Below are positions 41,112-50,147 of a DNA stretch of 64,000 nucleotides, one piece after another. The notes under the pieces were generated by a model that ran no database searches, had not been told where the DNA came from, and worked only from the letters and a program-made list of their open reading frames with translations. Each line of letters begins with the position of its first letter. The stretch's first letter is position 1. The stretch is from Rhodospirillales bacterium (GTDB taxonomy: Bacteria > Pseudomonadota > Alphaproteobacteria > Rhodospirillales > Magnetospirillaceae): contig JACFNC010000010.1 in the NCBI GenBank assembly GCA_019455065.1, forward strand, positions 1 to 64,000, read 5' to 3'. The translations under genes were made by a program, and so were the position numbers.

Positions 41112-41125
41112 CACCTATCTAAAGA
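41112..41125 (-). promoter_or_regulatory. shared regulon motif copy B (upstream of the transporter operon)
   Basis: On the minus strand this reads TCTTTAGATAGGTG, identical to the copy at 23295 although 18 kb away and in the opposite orientation on the chromosome. Identity extends to CGA before and to G-C-rich GCC after, with two mismatches in about 25 bases. It is 107 bases before the livH ATG. Confidence 0.6.
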
Positions 41126-41198
41126 TCGGCGGCCATGCCGGTTGAGATGCGGGTCGTTTCGTCTATCCTGGACGCATGATGTTGCTGGCGACCCGCAC

Positions 41199-41978
41199 GT
41201 GACCGTTCCCACCGCTCCCGCCCCGCTCCGGCCGGCCACTCCCAGACCCGCCGCGTCCCTGATCCTGGTGCGCGACGGGAACGAGGGGTTGGAGGTGCTG
41301 CTGCTCGAGCGGCCCGCCAAGGCGAGTTTCGCGCCCGGCGCGCTGGTCTTCCCCGGCGGCCGCGTCGAGCCGACGGACGCCGCCCTGCGTTGCCTGTGCC
41401 ATGACGGCGCCCGGCTGTGCGAGACCGACCTGGCGTATCGCGCCGCGGCGTTGCGCGAGACCTTCGAGGAATGCGGCCTGCTGCTGGCCGGGCCGTCGGA
41501 CGGCGCCGCGCCCGGAGCGGCAGACTGCGCGTTCGCGGCGATGCTGCGGCAAAGGCGGCTGGCGCTGCGGACCGACCGGCTGGTGCCCTTCGCGCACTGG
41601 ATCACCCCGGCCGCCCTGCCGAAGCGTTTCGACACCCGCTTCTACCTGGCGCCGACGCCCGAAGGCCAGACGACGCGCCTGGACGCGCGCGAGGTGGTGA
41701 CCGCGGCCTGGGTGCGCCCCGGCGCAGTGGCCGCCTTGGCCGAGGAGGGGCGGGCCGAGCTGATGTTCGCGACCTACATGATGCTGCGCCAGCTCGCACG
41801 CGCCCGCAGCGCGGCCGAGGCGCTGGACGCCGCCCGCAACCGCCCCATCGTCGCCGTGACGCCGGAGATCGTGGCGACGCCGGACGGACGGGCCTATTGC
41901 ATTCCCGAAGGCACCGGCTACGACGAGACCGCGGTGCTCGAACGGCGGTTCCGCACGGCGGCACGGCGGGCGCCGTGA
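41199..41978 (+). CDS. NUDIX hydrolase (NUDT19/7-like)
   Basis: The 259-residue protein with the NUDIX fold contains the Nudix box remnant ALRETFEECGLLL preceded by FPGGRVEPTDA, typical of the CoA-pyrophosphatase-like NUDT19 group. The extended insert between the Gly-rich part and the RE-x-EE helix is normal for that group. It starts with GTG at 41199 without an obvious Shine-Dalgarno. An eight-codon frame (MMLLATRT) ends over this GTG and may couple it. It overlaps the metallo-hydrolase downstream by GTGA. The substrate may be CoA derivatives. Confidence 0.8.
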   Translation: MTVPTAPAPLRPATPRPAASLILVRDGNEGLEVLLLERPAKASFAPGALVFPGGRVEPTDAALRCLCHDGARLCETDLAYRAAALRETFEECGLLLAGPSDGAAPGAADCAFAAMLRQRRLALRTDRLVPFAHWITPAALPKRFDTRFYLAPTPEGQTTRLDAREVVTAAWVRPGAVAALAEEGRAELMFATYMMLRQLARARSAAEALDAARNRPIVAVTPEIVATPDGRAYCIPEGTGYDETAVLERRFRTAARRAP

Positions 41979-42877
41979 GCACGGTGCCGTTCCAGCCGCC
42001 TCCGGAAGTGACCTACGCGGTCGTCGAGACCGTGGCGCCCTTGATCCGCCGCGTCGTCGCCCGCAACCCCAGCCGGATGACGGCGCGCGGCACCGCCACC
42101 TACATCGTCGGCCACGGCCAGGTCGCCGTCATCGACCCCGGCCCCGCCTTGGCCGAGCATGTGGACGCGCTGCTGGCGGCGCTGCGCGGCGAGACCGTGG
42201 CGCATATCCTGGTGACCCACACCCACCGCGACCATTCCCCGGCCGCCGCGGCGATTCGCGCCGCGACGGGGGCGCCGACCCTCGGCTACGGCCCGCATGG
42301 CGGCGGCGAGGGCGAGTTCAGCGACGGCGGCGCCGACCTCGCCTTCGTGCCCGACCAGGCGCTGCGCGACGGCGATGCGGTGGAAGGCGGGGATTACCTC
42401 CTGCGCGCCGTGCACACGCCCGGCCACACCTCGAACCATCTGTGCTTCGCCCTGGAGGATCCGGAGGGCGGCGGCGTGCTGTTTCCCGGCGACCACGTCA
42501 TGGGCTGGTCGACCAGCGTGGTGGTGCCGCCGGACGGCGACATGCGCGCCTATGTGCGCTCGCTGGAAAAGCTGCTGGCGCGCGACGACGGCCTCTACAT
42601 GCCCACCCACGGCGCCCCGATCGCCGATCCCAAACCCTATGTGCGGGCCCTGATCGCCCACCGCCACGAGCGCACGGCCGGCATCCTCGCCCGCCTGCGG
42701 GCCGGCGACCGCCGCATCCCCGACCTGGTCGCCGCCCTCTACGCCGGCCTGCCGGACGGCCTGCGCCGCCCCGCCGGCTGGTCGGTGCTGGCCCACCTGA
42801 TCGAACTGATCGAGGACGGCCGCGTGGCCTGCGAGGGTAAGCCGGGGCTGGAGGGGGAGTATCGGGTGAGGGGGTGA
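41975..42877 (+). CDS. metallo-beta-lactamase-fold hydrolase (LACTB2-like)
   Basis: The 300-residue protein has the metal motif HTHRDHS (82-88), further metal ligands in VHTPGHTSNHLCF and FPGDHVMGW, and a C-terminal winged-helix-like region (PDGLRRPAGWSVLAHLIELI), as in the LACTB2 group of RNase or thioesterase-like MBL enzymes. GTG start at 41975 in a GTGA overlap with the NUDIX gene; the pairing of these two families is common in alphaproteobacteria. The exact substrate is unknown. Confidence 0.82.
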   Translation: MSTVPFQPPPEVTYAVVETVAPLIRRVVARNPSRMTARGTATYIVGHGQVAVIDPGPALAEHVDALLAALRGETVAHILVTHTHRDHSPAAAAIRAATGAPTLGYGPHGGGEGEFSDGGADLAFVPDQALRDGDAVEGGDYLLRAVHTPGHTSNHLCFALEDPEGGGVLFPGDHVMGWSTSVVVPPDGDMRAYVRSLEKLLARDDGLYMPTHGAPIADPKPYVRALIAHRHERTAGILARLRAGDRRIPDLVAALYAGLPDGLRRPAGWSVLAHLIELIEDGRVACEGKPGLEGEYRVRG

Positions 42878-42884
42878 GGCGACG

Positions 42885-43313
42885 CTACGGCAGCCACAGG
42901 CGCCGGTCGAACGCGAAATCGCGGACTCCGACCACCGTTGCGGCGGGTGCCTGGGGATGGGCGGGATTGAGGAGCAGGTTGGCCGATTCGGGGACGATCA
43001 GCGAGGGCACCCGCAACAGCGGGGTGCGCTGCTCGGCCTGCCAGGCGTCGCCGAAGGCGGCCGGATCGGCGGGGATGGTGGCGACGGACTCGACGTCGAG
43101 GCCGCCTAAGTTTAGTTCCGTCAACACGTAATCGGCGGGCAGCAGGTCGAACGGCAGATCGAGGTGCACGCGCACCTCGAGCACGGCCAGCGCCGCCGAA
43201 GACGCGGCATAGACCATCGCTTGGCCGGGAGAGTTCCAGCGCCCGCCATGGCGCCGGGCACCCTCGCCGGACAGGTCGGCAAAGGGACGCCGGCACAGGC
43301 GCCATGCCCGCAT
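42885..43313 (-). CDS. RES-domain toxin
   Basis: The 142-residue RES-domain protein has the family residues in MRAWRLCRRPFADLSGEGAR, GGRWNSPG (23-30), YAASSAALAVLEVRVH and the C-terminal SANLLLNPAHP. RES toxins (ParT, MbcT type) attack NAD+ or ADP-ribosylate targets and stop growth until neutralised. The start overlaps the antitoxin stop by one base (TGATG), so the two are co-translated. All hallmark residues are present, so the toxin is probably active. It converges with the metallo-hydrolase gene, 7 bases away. Confidence 0.88.
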   Translation of the reverse strand: MRAWRLCRRPFADLSGEGARRHGGRWNSPGQAMVYAASSAALAVLEVRVHLDLPFDLLPADYVLTELNLGGLDVESVATIPADPAAFGDAWQAEQRTPLLRVPSLIVPESANLLLNPAHPQAPAATVVGVRDFAFDRRLWLP

Positions 43314-43744
43314 CAGGCGGCGATGCCGTGGGCGATGCGCCCCAACAGCGTCTCGACCTCGCGGGCGCCTTCGTCCGTATCGAGGAGATCGAGCGGACGC
43401 TCGCCGCCCAGGGGCGCCGTGGGGCGCCGCAACCATGCCCCGGCCTTGCCAGCGTCGCCGAAGGTGTCTTCCGCGATGGCCAGAACGCGGGCGACACGGA
43501 GCAGGCGGTCCGACTGCTCGGCCGTCAGCGTGCCCACCTTGCGCCGATTGGCCAGTGTCTTGCGGGGCATCACCACCCGGTCGATCTCGCCGAGGGTAAG
43601 CCGGCCACTGTCCAACAGGTGTTGGACGGCGCGGACGGGAAGCCCCTCGCGCACCGCGCGAACGAGGTCGAGCCCATGGCGGACATCGCGGCCGACGACC
43701 GCTTCGCCGCCGACCAACTCAAGGGTGCGCGCCGTGCTGACCAT
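43313..43744 (-). CDS. Xre/MbcA/ParS-type antitoxin (DUF2384)
   Basis: The 143-residue protein has a helix-turn-helix region (LGEIDRVVMPRKTLANRRK) and the C-terminal DUF2384 domain (LLRVARVLAIAEDTFGDAGK, AWLRRPTAPLGGERPLDLL) typical of antitoxins to RES toxins. It precedes the toxin in a single transcript from the promoter at 43771-43800. By analogy it should repress that promoter. Confidence 0.88.
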   Translation of the reverse strand: MVSTARTLELVGGEAVVGRDVRHGLDLVRAVREGLPVRAVQHLLDSGRLTLGEIDRVVMPRKTLANRRKVGTLTAEQSDRLLRVARVLAIAEDTFGDAGKAGAWLRRPTAPLGGERPLDLLDTDEGAREVETLLGRIAHGIAA

Positions 43745-43770
43745 GGGAAGGCTCCGTGCCTAATGCACCG

Positions 43771-43800
43771 ATTATATGGGCATTTGGCCGGCAACGGCAA
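43771..43800 (-). promoter_or_regulatory. sigma-70-type promoter of the toxin-antitoxin operon
   Basis: On the minus strand -35 TTGCCG (43795-43800) and a perfect -10 TATAAT (43771-43776) are separated by 18 bases. The expected start point is near 43764, giving a leader of about 20 bases with GGAG before the antitoxin ATG at 43744. Confidence 0.65.
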
Positions 43801-43817
43801 GGGACACTTAGCCCCGC

Positions 43818-43853
43818 AAAAAGGCCCGCCAAATCATTGATCTAGCGGGCCTT
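43818..43853 (-). terminator. Rho-independent terminator after tRNA-Met
   Basis: On the minus strand AAGGCCCGC and GCGGGCCTT form a perfect 9-bp stem with a 15-base loop, followed by T residues (TTTTT counting the stem end). It begins 6 bases after the tRNA 3' end and separates the tRNA from the toxin-antitoxin promoter. Confidence 0.85.
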
Positions 43854-43858
43854 CGATT

Positions 43859-43935
43859 TGGTAGCGGAGGAGGGACTTGAACCCCCGACACGCGGATTAT
43901 GATTCCGCTGCTCTAACCAGCTGAGCTACTCCGCC
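43859..43935 (-). tRNA. tRNA-Met (elongator, anticodon CAT)
   Basis: The 77-base tRNA on the minus strand runs from GGCGGAG at 43935 to an encoded CCA ending at 43859. The cloverleaf is complete: acceptor GGCGGAG/CTCCGCT, D-arm AGCTCAGCTGGTTAGAGC, anticodon arm GCGGA-ATCATAA-TCCGC and T-arm with GGTTCAAGTCC. The paired first base and A-arm are those of the elongator, not the initiator (which has an unpaired first base). A tilS-modified tRNA-Ile2 also has a CAT anticodon but a different body. Confidence 0.93.
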
Positions 43936-43956
43936 GCAGCGCGATCAGGGACATGC

Positions 43957-43985
43957 CGTATATAGGCTGGCATGGCGGCTGTCAA
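43957..43985 (-). promoter_or_regulatory. promoter of tRNA-Met
   Basis: Minus-strand -35 TTGACA (43980-43985) is consensus and is followed after 17 bases by TATACG (43957-43962). A TATATA two bases earlier is an alternative -10 with a 15-base spacer. The predicted start is about 15 bases before the mature tRNA 5' end. Confidence 0.6.
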
Positions 43986-44037
43986 GATTCGGGGCCGCCC
44001 TCGGCCGGGGTCCAAAATTCGCGGCGGCCCTGCTACC

Positions 44038-44140
44038 CGTCATGCCCGCGCAGGCGGGCATCCAAATCCCCGCAGGTCCGTCTCCCGACGAAATGCGCCA
44101 CGCGTTTCGGCGATGGATGCCCGCCTGCGCGGGCATGACG
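44038..44140. repeat. pair of 27-bp inverted palindromic repeats
   Basis: The 27 bases at 44038-44064 are repeated exactly, inverted, at 44114-44140, with 49 bases between. Each copy is itself a hairpin (ATGCCCGC-GCAG-GCGGGCAT). The pair lies between tRNA-Met and the end of mnmA. Elements with this core are frequent between genes in Rhodospirillales and related bacteria. Paired as here they form a large stem-loop that could end transcription of mnmA. Confidence 0.85.
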
Positions 44141-44175
44141 ATAACGGCGGGACCGGCCTTGGCGTCGGCGCCGGC

Positions 44176-45324
44176 TCAGCCACCCCCCGCCTCTCCGGCG
44201 ATCCAGCCGCCGCCGAGGACGCGCTCACCGTCGTAGAAGACGCAGGCCTGGCCGGGGGCGATGCCGGGTTCGGGCACATCGAGAACCACGGTGGCGCCGG
44301 CGGTGTCGTCCAGCCACAGGGTGGCGGGCGCCGGCGGGCGGGTGCTGCGCACCTTGACCGCGACTCGCAGGCCCTGCCCGCCCCCGGCCGCCGCCCCGGC
44401 CTCGGCCTCGTCGCCCAGCCAGTTGACGTCGCGCAGGCGCATCCGGTCGCGCCCCAGCGCTTCGCGCGGGCCGACGATCACGCGGCGCGTGCGCGGCTCG
44501 AGGCGCACCACGTAGAGCGGCGGGCCGCCGCCGACGCCGAGGCCCTTGCGCTGGCCGACAGTATAATGGATGACGCCCTCGTGGCGGCCCAGCACCCGGC
44601 CGTCGAGATGCACGATGTCGCCGGGCTCGGCGGCGCCGGGGCGCAGGCGCGCCACCAGCCCCGCATAGTCGCCGTCGGGCACGAAGCAGATGTCCTGGCT
44701 GTCCGGCTTGGCCGCCACCGGCAGGGCGTAGCGGCGGGCCAGCGCCCGCGTCGCCGCCTTGTCGAGTTCGCCCAAGGGAAACCGCAGAAAGTCGAGCTGA
44801 TCGCGGGTGGTGGCGAACAGGAAATAGCTCTGGTCGCGCGCCGCGTCGGCGCCCCGCAGCAGCCGCGGGCCGGGCAGGCGGCGCACGTAATGGCCGGTGG
44901 CGAGCGCGTCGGCGCCGAGGTCGCGGGCCGCCGCCAGCAGGTCGCGGAACTTCACCGTCTGGTTGCACAGCACGCAGGGAATCGGCGTCTCGCCGGCGGC
45001 GTAGGCGTCGGCGAAGCGCTCGATCACGTCGGTGCGGAAGCGGCCCTCGTAGTCGAGGACGTAATGGGGAATGCCGAGCGCATCGGCGACGCGGCGCGCG
45101 TCGTGGATGTCGCGGCCGGCGCAGCAGGTGTTGGCGCGCCCCACGGCCTGGCCGTGGTCGTAGAGCTGCATGGTCACGCCGACCACCTCGCAGCCGTGCT
45201 CGGCCAGCACGGCGGCCGTCACCGAGCTGTCGACGCCGCCCGACATGGCGACGACGACGCGGGCCCCGGGGGCGAGGTCGATGGCCGCCGGGTCGACGAC
45301 GGGGTGCGGCATGGAAACGGTCAT
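44176..45324 (-). CDS. mnmA: tRNA-specific 2-thiouridylase
   Basis: The 382-residue enzyme makes 2-thiouridine at the wobble position of Lys, Glu and Gln tRNAs. It has the PP-loop SGGVDSS (28-34), catalytic cysteines in PCVLCN (117/120 region) and SQDICF (Cys213) and the tRNA-binding [11 protein letters not shown]. Sulfur comes from IscS, encoded 5 kb upstream on the same strand. The ATG at 45324 is chosen; another Met lies 12 bases in. A 129-base gap with no gene separates it from tenA. Confidence 0.93.
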   Translation of the reverse strand: MTVSMPHPVVDPAAIDLAPGARVVVAMSGGVDSSVTAAVLAEHGCEVVGVTMQLYDHGQAVGRANTCCAGRDIHDARRVADALGIPHYVLDYEGRFRTDVIERFADAYAAGETPIPCVLCNQTVKFRDLLAAARDLGADALATGHYVRRLPGPRLLRGADAARDQSYFLFATTRDQLDFLRFPLGELDKAATRALARRYALPVAAKPDSQDICFVPDGDYAGLVARLRPGAAEPGDIVHLDGRVLGRHEGVIHYTVGQRKGLGVGGGPPLYVVRLEPRTRRVIVGPREALGRDRMRLRDVNWLGDEAEAGAAAGGGQGLRVAVKVRSTRPPAPATLWLDDTAGATVVLDVPEPGIAPGQACVFYDGERVLGGGWIAGEAGGG

Positions 45325-45453
45325 GGGCCTCTCGCTTGGCCTCGCGGAAAACTCACTTGGATGGTAGCCGGGGCCCGTCCTTTCAAGACGCACGCCACGC
45401 GAATCTCGTCATCGCGCGCGTCAGTGTCGCTTCCTCGCAACGACAACGCCTGT

Positions 45454-46128
45454 TTATCGGGCCAGCCGCAGTCCCATCTCCCAAAACGCGGCCTCGAGCC
45501 GGGTCGCGGTGCGGAAGGTGTCGATCAGCGCGGGCAGCCGGCCGGGTCCGCCGCGGCGTTCCATCAGGCGGTCGAGCTGCGCCACCTGGGCGGCGGCCAC
45601 CGCCTGATAGTCGTCGCCGGCATACATCTCGATCCAGTCGCGGTAGGGGTTGCCCTCCAGCCCGGCGCCCGCTTCGGCCTTGAGCGCGGCGGCGATCTCG
45701 GCGTAGCCGACGACGCAGGGGCTGAGCGCGACATGCAGGTCCAGGAGGTCGCCGGCCAGCCCGCGCTCGAGCACGAAGCGGGTATAGGCGACGGTGGCTT
45801 CCGCCTCCTCCAGCGCCGCCATCTCCTCGGCGGGAATGCCCCACTGATGGCAGTAGCGCACGTGCAGCCCCATCTCGTCGAGGATGGCCGCCATGCCGCC
45901 CGCCGCCTGGCGCATGTCTTCCAGGTTGTCGCTCTTGAAAACCGCGAGTCCGTAGGCGCGGGCGAAATGGATCAGGAACAGGTAGTCCTGGCCCAGGTAG
46001 TGGCGGAAACACTCCTCGGGCAGCGTGCCGTCGCCCAGGCGGCGCACGAAGGCGTGGCCGGTATAAGCCCGCCAGTCGTCGGCGCAGGCGTCGCGCAGCG
46101 CATCGAACAAGGAGGGTGCCTCGGTCAC
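45454..46128 (-). CDS. tenA: TenA-family thiaminase II / aminopyrimidine hydrolase
   Basis: The 224-residue TenA-fold protein (all helical) has the family residues FRHYLGQDYLFLIHFARAYGLAV, the likely catalytic Cys in LSPCVVGYAEIA and the C-terminal glutamate in LEAAFWEMGL. TenA hydrolyses aminopyrimidines from degraded thiamine for reuse. It begins 10 bases after iscX, so it probably shares the ISC transcript. That may reflect the iron-sulfur dependence of thiamine synthesis. The local gene order is otherwise unremarkable. Confidence 0.88.
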   Translation of the reverse strand: MTEAPSLFDALRDACADDWRAYTGHAFVRRLGDGTLPEECFRHYLGQDYLFLIHFARAYGLAVFKSDNLEDMRQAAGGMAAILDEMGLHVRYCHQWGIPAEEMAALEEAEATVAYTRFVLERGLAGDLLDLHVALSPCVVGYAEIAAALKAEAGAGLEGNPYRDWIEMYAGDDYQAVAAAQVAQLDRLMERRGGPGRLPALIDTFRTATRLEAAFWEMGLRLAR

Positions 46129-46138
46129 GTCGGGCTCG

Positions 46139-46339
46139 TCAGCTCCGCTCGTCGATCCAGGCCATCTGGATGGCCTCGAGGATCTTCTCGTTGGACTTGG
46201 CCGGGTCGTCGTCGAAATCCGGCAGTTCGCACACCCAGCGGTGAAGGTCGGTATAGCGCAGGTTGACGTTGTCGGCGTCCGGGTGGCGCTCCTCCAGCGC
46301 GATGGCGATGTCCTGGATGTCGGTCCAGCGCATCGTCAC
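46139..46339 (-). CDS. iscX: Fe-S assembly protein IscX
   Basis: The 66-residue protein matches IscX (YfhJ) along its whole length: [47 protein letters not shown]. IscX binds IscS and iron and tunes cluster assembly. The GTG at 46339 overlaps the ferredoxin stop (GTGA); ATG at 46333 is an alternative. Its presence completes the gammaproteobacterial-style ISC set. Confidence 0.93.
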   Translation of the reverse strand: MTMRWTDIQDIAIALEERHPDADNVNLRYTDLHRWVCELPDFDDDPAKSNEKILEAIQMAWIDERS

Positions 46340-46668
46340 TTCACCATCATGTTGCGGGTCGCCGCCGGCAGGGTGACGACCAGCCCGTCAAGCTCCTTGG
46401 TCATGATGATCTGGCAGCCGAGGCGCGAGGTGCCGGTCAGGCCGAAAGCGAGATCGAGCATGTCCTCCTCGTCCTCGCTCGCGTCCTTGAGCTTCTCGTA
46501 CCATTCCGGAGCCACCACGACGTGGCAGGTCGAACAGGCGAGCGAGCCTTCGCAGGCGCCCTCGAGATTGATCGAGTTCCTGTGGGCCACTTCGAGAACC
46601 GACAACCCCTCCGGCGCCTCGACCTCCCGACGGGTGCCGTCCGGGTGGATGAACGTCATTTTCGGCAT
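46336..46668 (-). CDS. fdx: ISC [2Fe-2S] ferredoxin
   Basis: The 110-residue adrenodoxin-type ferredoxin has cluster ligands Cys39, Cys45, Cys48 ([10 protein letters not shown]) and Cys85 (GCQII). It supplies electrons for cluster assembly on IscU. The ATG at 46668 gives the usual N-terminus ([11 protein letters not shown]). The gap to hscA is 48 bases. The stop overlaps iscX. Confidence 0.92.
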   Translation of the reverse strand: MPKMTFIHPDGTRREVEAPEGLSVLEVAHRNSINLEGACEGSLACSTCHVVVAPEWYEKLKDASEDEEDMLDLAFGLTGTSRLGCQIIMTKELDGLVVTLPAATRNMMVK

Positions 46669-46716
46669 TCGCGCGCTCCTGCAATCCCCACGCCGCCCCC
46701 TGCGGCGCACCGCATC

Positions 46717-48608
<1,892 letters not shown>

Positions 48609-48609
<1 letters not shown>

Positions 48610-49256
48610 CACAGCATCGGCCTCGTCATCTTGGCTTTGCGCGCCCGGGCTTCGTCGGCCAGCTTGTAGAGGTATTTCAGGCGCGTCGTCAGGTTCGCGG
48701 CGCGGTCGAGATCGTCGGCGCCCAGAGCCCCCGAAATGGCGCACTGGCAGGCCAGCACCTCGGCGTCGGCCTTGGCGGCGATCTTCGACACGTCGGCCGG
48801 GCTCTCGGCATCGGCCAGCGCTTCGCGCATCTCCATCGCCTCCATCAGCAACGCCGGATCGTTGACCGTTGCGGCACCGTCGATGTCGACCGTGCGGCCC
48901 CGCCGGCGCAGCAGGTAGGCCGCCCGCTTCAGCGGGTCGCGCAAGGTCTCGTAGGCCTCGTTCAGCGCCACCGCCTGCTGCTGCGACAGCGCCCGCTCAC
49001 GCGGCGTGCGGCTGGCGAAGCGATCCGGGTGCAGACGCCGCTGGAAGCCGAAATACTGGCGCTCGAGTTCGCGGAGATCGACCTCGAAGGTTTCGGCGAT
49101 GCCCAGGCGCGTGAAATGGTCCACCGCACCCGGCCCCTGCACGGCCCCGCACACCGAGCAGAACAACGCGCGGTTCGCCACCGGCCCCTTGCAGGACCAA
49201 CAGGGATGCAACGCGGCGCCTGCGGCGACCGGGTTCGTTTCACTCACCATGTTCAT
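48609..49256 (-). CDS. hscB: J-domain co-chaperone HscB with N-terminal zinc finger
   Basis: The 215-residue HscB has a J-domain with HPD at 76-78 (FQRRLHPDRF) and the C-terminal three-helix IscU-binding domain. An additional N-terminal segment carries CxxC pairs (Cys19/22 and Cys33/36), as in mitochondrial HSC20 and some alphaproteobacterial forms; enterobacterial HscB lacks it. The start at 49256 (ATG) has a second ATG two codons later. Confidence 0.9.
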
Positions 49257-49332
49257 CGGACATCCGTGTCGGCGATGACGGCCCGGCGGGGGCGCGGGCC
49301 GCCCTCCAGACGGTCAGCGGGTGGGGCGGCGG

Positions 49333-49674
49333 CTATACGTGGAATGATTCGCCGCAACCGCACCGCCCTTTCTCGTTGGGATTCCGGAAAACGAACCCGG
49401 ACTGCATCTTGTCGTCGACGAAATCCATCTCGGTGCCGAGAATGAACATCGTGGCCTTGGGGTCGATCAGCACCGTCACCCCCTTGTCCTCGACCACCTC
49501 GTCGAACTGGTTGCGCTCGTCGGCGTATTCCAGGGTGTAGGACATGCCCGAGCACCCCTTCGAGCGCACGCCGATGCGGATGCCGGCGGAGGGCTTTCCG
49601 CGCTTGGCCAAGAGGGCCTTCACCCGCTCGGCGGCGGCGTCGGTCAGCACCAATGGGCTCATGCGGTTCACCAT
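49333..49674 (-). CDS. iscA: A-type iron-sulfur carrier IscA
   Basis: The 113-residue A-type carrier has the three conserved cysteines Cys41 (GCSGMSY), Cys105 and Cys107 (RCGCGESF). It delivers clusters or iron to targets. The ATG at 49674 has GGAG 4 bases upstream; an internal ATG at 49662 is the alternative. The 76-base gap to hscB contains no gene. Confidence 0.92.
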   Translation of the reverse strand: MVNRMSPLVLTDAAAERVKALLAKRGKPSAGIRIGVRSKGCSGMSYTLEYADERNQFDEVVEDKGVTVLIDPKATMFILGTEMDFVDDKMQSGFVFRNPNEKGRCGCGESFHV

Positions 49675-49718
49675 GTCTCCGTTCCTTTTTTCAACGATCT
49701 TTTCCGGCCCGGCCGCGA

Positions 49719-50114
49719 CTATTCGGCGGCCTCGCTGTTCTTCTTCTTTCGGTAGTCGGCGACGGCGGCCTTGATAGCATCCTCGGCCAAAACCGAACAA
49801 TGGATTTTGACCGGCGGCAGCGCCAGGTGCTGGGCGATCTCGGTGTTCTTGATCGCCGCCGCCTCCTCCAGCGTCTTGCCCTTGACCCACTCGGTCACCA
49901 GCGAGCTCGAGGCGATCGCCGAACCGCAGCCGAAGGTCTTGAACTTGGCGTCCTCGATGACCCCCTCGGCGCTGACCTTGATCTGCAACTTCATGACGTC
50001 GCCGCAGGCCGGCGCGCCGACGAGGCCGGTGCCCACGTCCTGATCGCCTTTTTCAAAGGTTCCCACGTTGCGCGGGTTTTCGTAGTGGTCGATGACCTTG
50101 TCGCTGTAAGCCAT
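49719..50114 (-). CDS. iscU: Fe-S scaffold protein IscU
   Basis: The 131-residue scaffold has cluster ligands Cys37, Asp39, Cys63, His105 and Cys106 and the HscA-recognition sequence LPPVKIHCS (99-107). It receives sulfur from IscS and builds [2Fe-2S] clusters. Length and start match the family (MAYSDKVIDHYENPRNVG). It follows iscS by 33 bases. Confidence 0.95.
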   Translation of the reverse strand: MAYSDKVIDHYENPRNVGTFEKGDQDVGTGLVGAPACGDVMKLQIKVSAEGVIEDAKFKTFGCGSAIASSSLVTEWVKGKTLEEAAAIKNTEIAQHLALPPVKIHCSVLAEDAIKAAVADYRKKKNSEAAE

Positions 50115-50147
50115 GTCGGATGTCCTTCTGATACCTCGCCGCCCGGG

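Noticed and set aside
42885-45324. Genomic island inserted at tRNA-Met
   Set aside because: No integrase, no duplicated tRNA 3' end and no marked change in base composition were seen.
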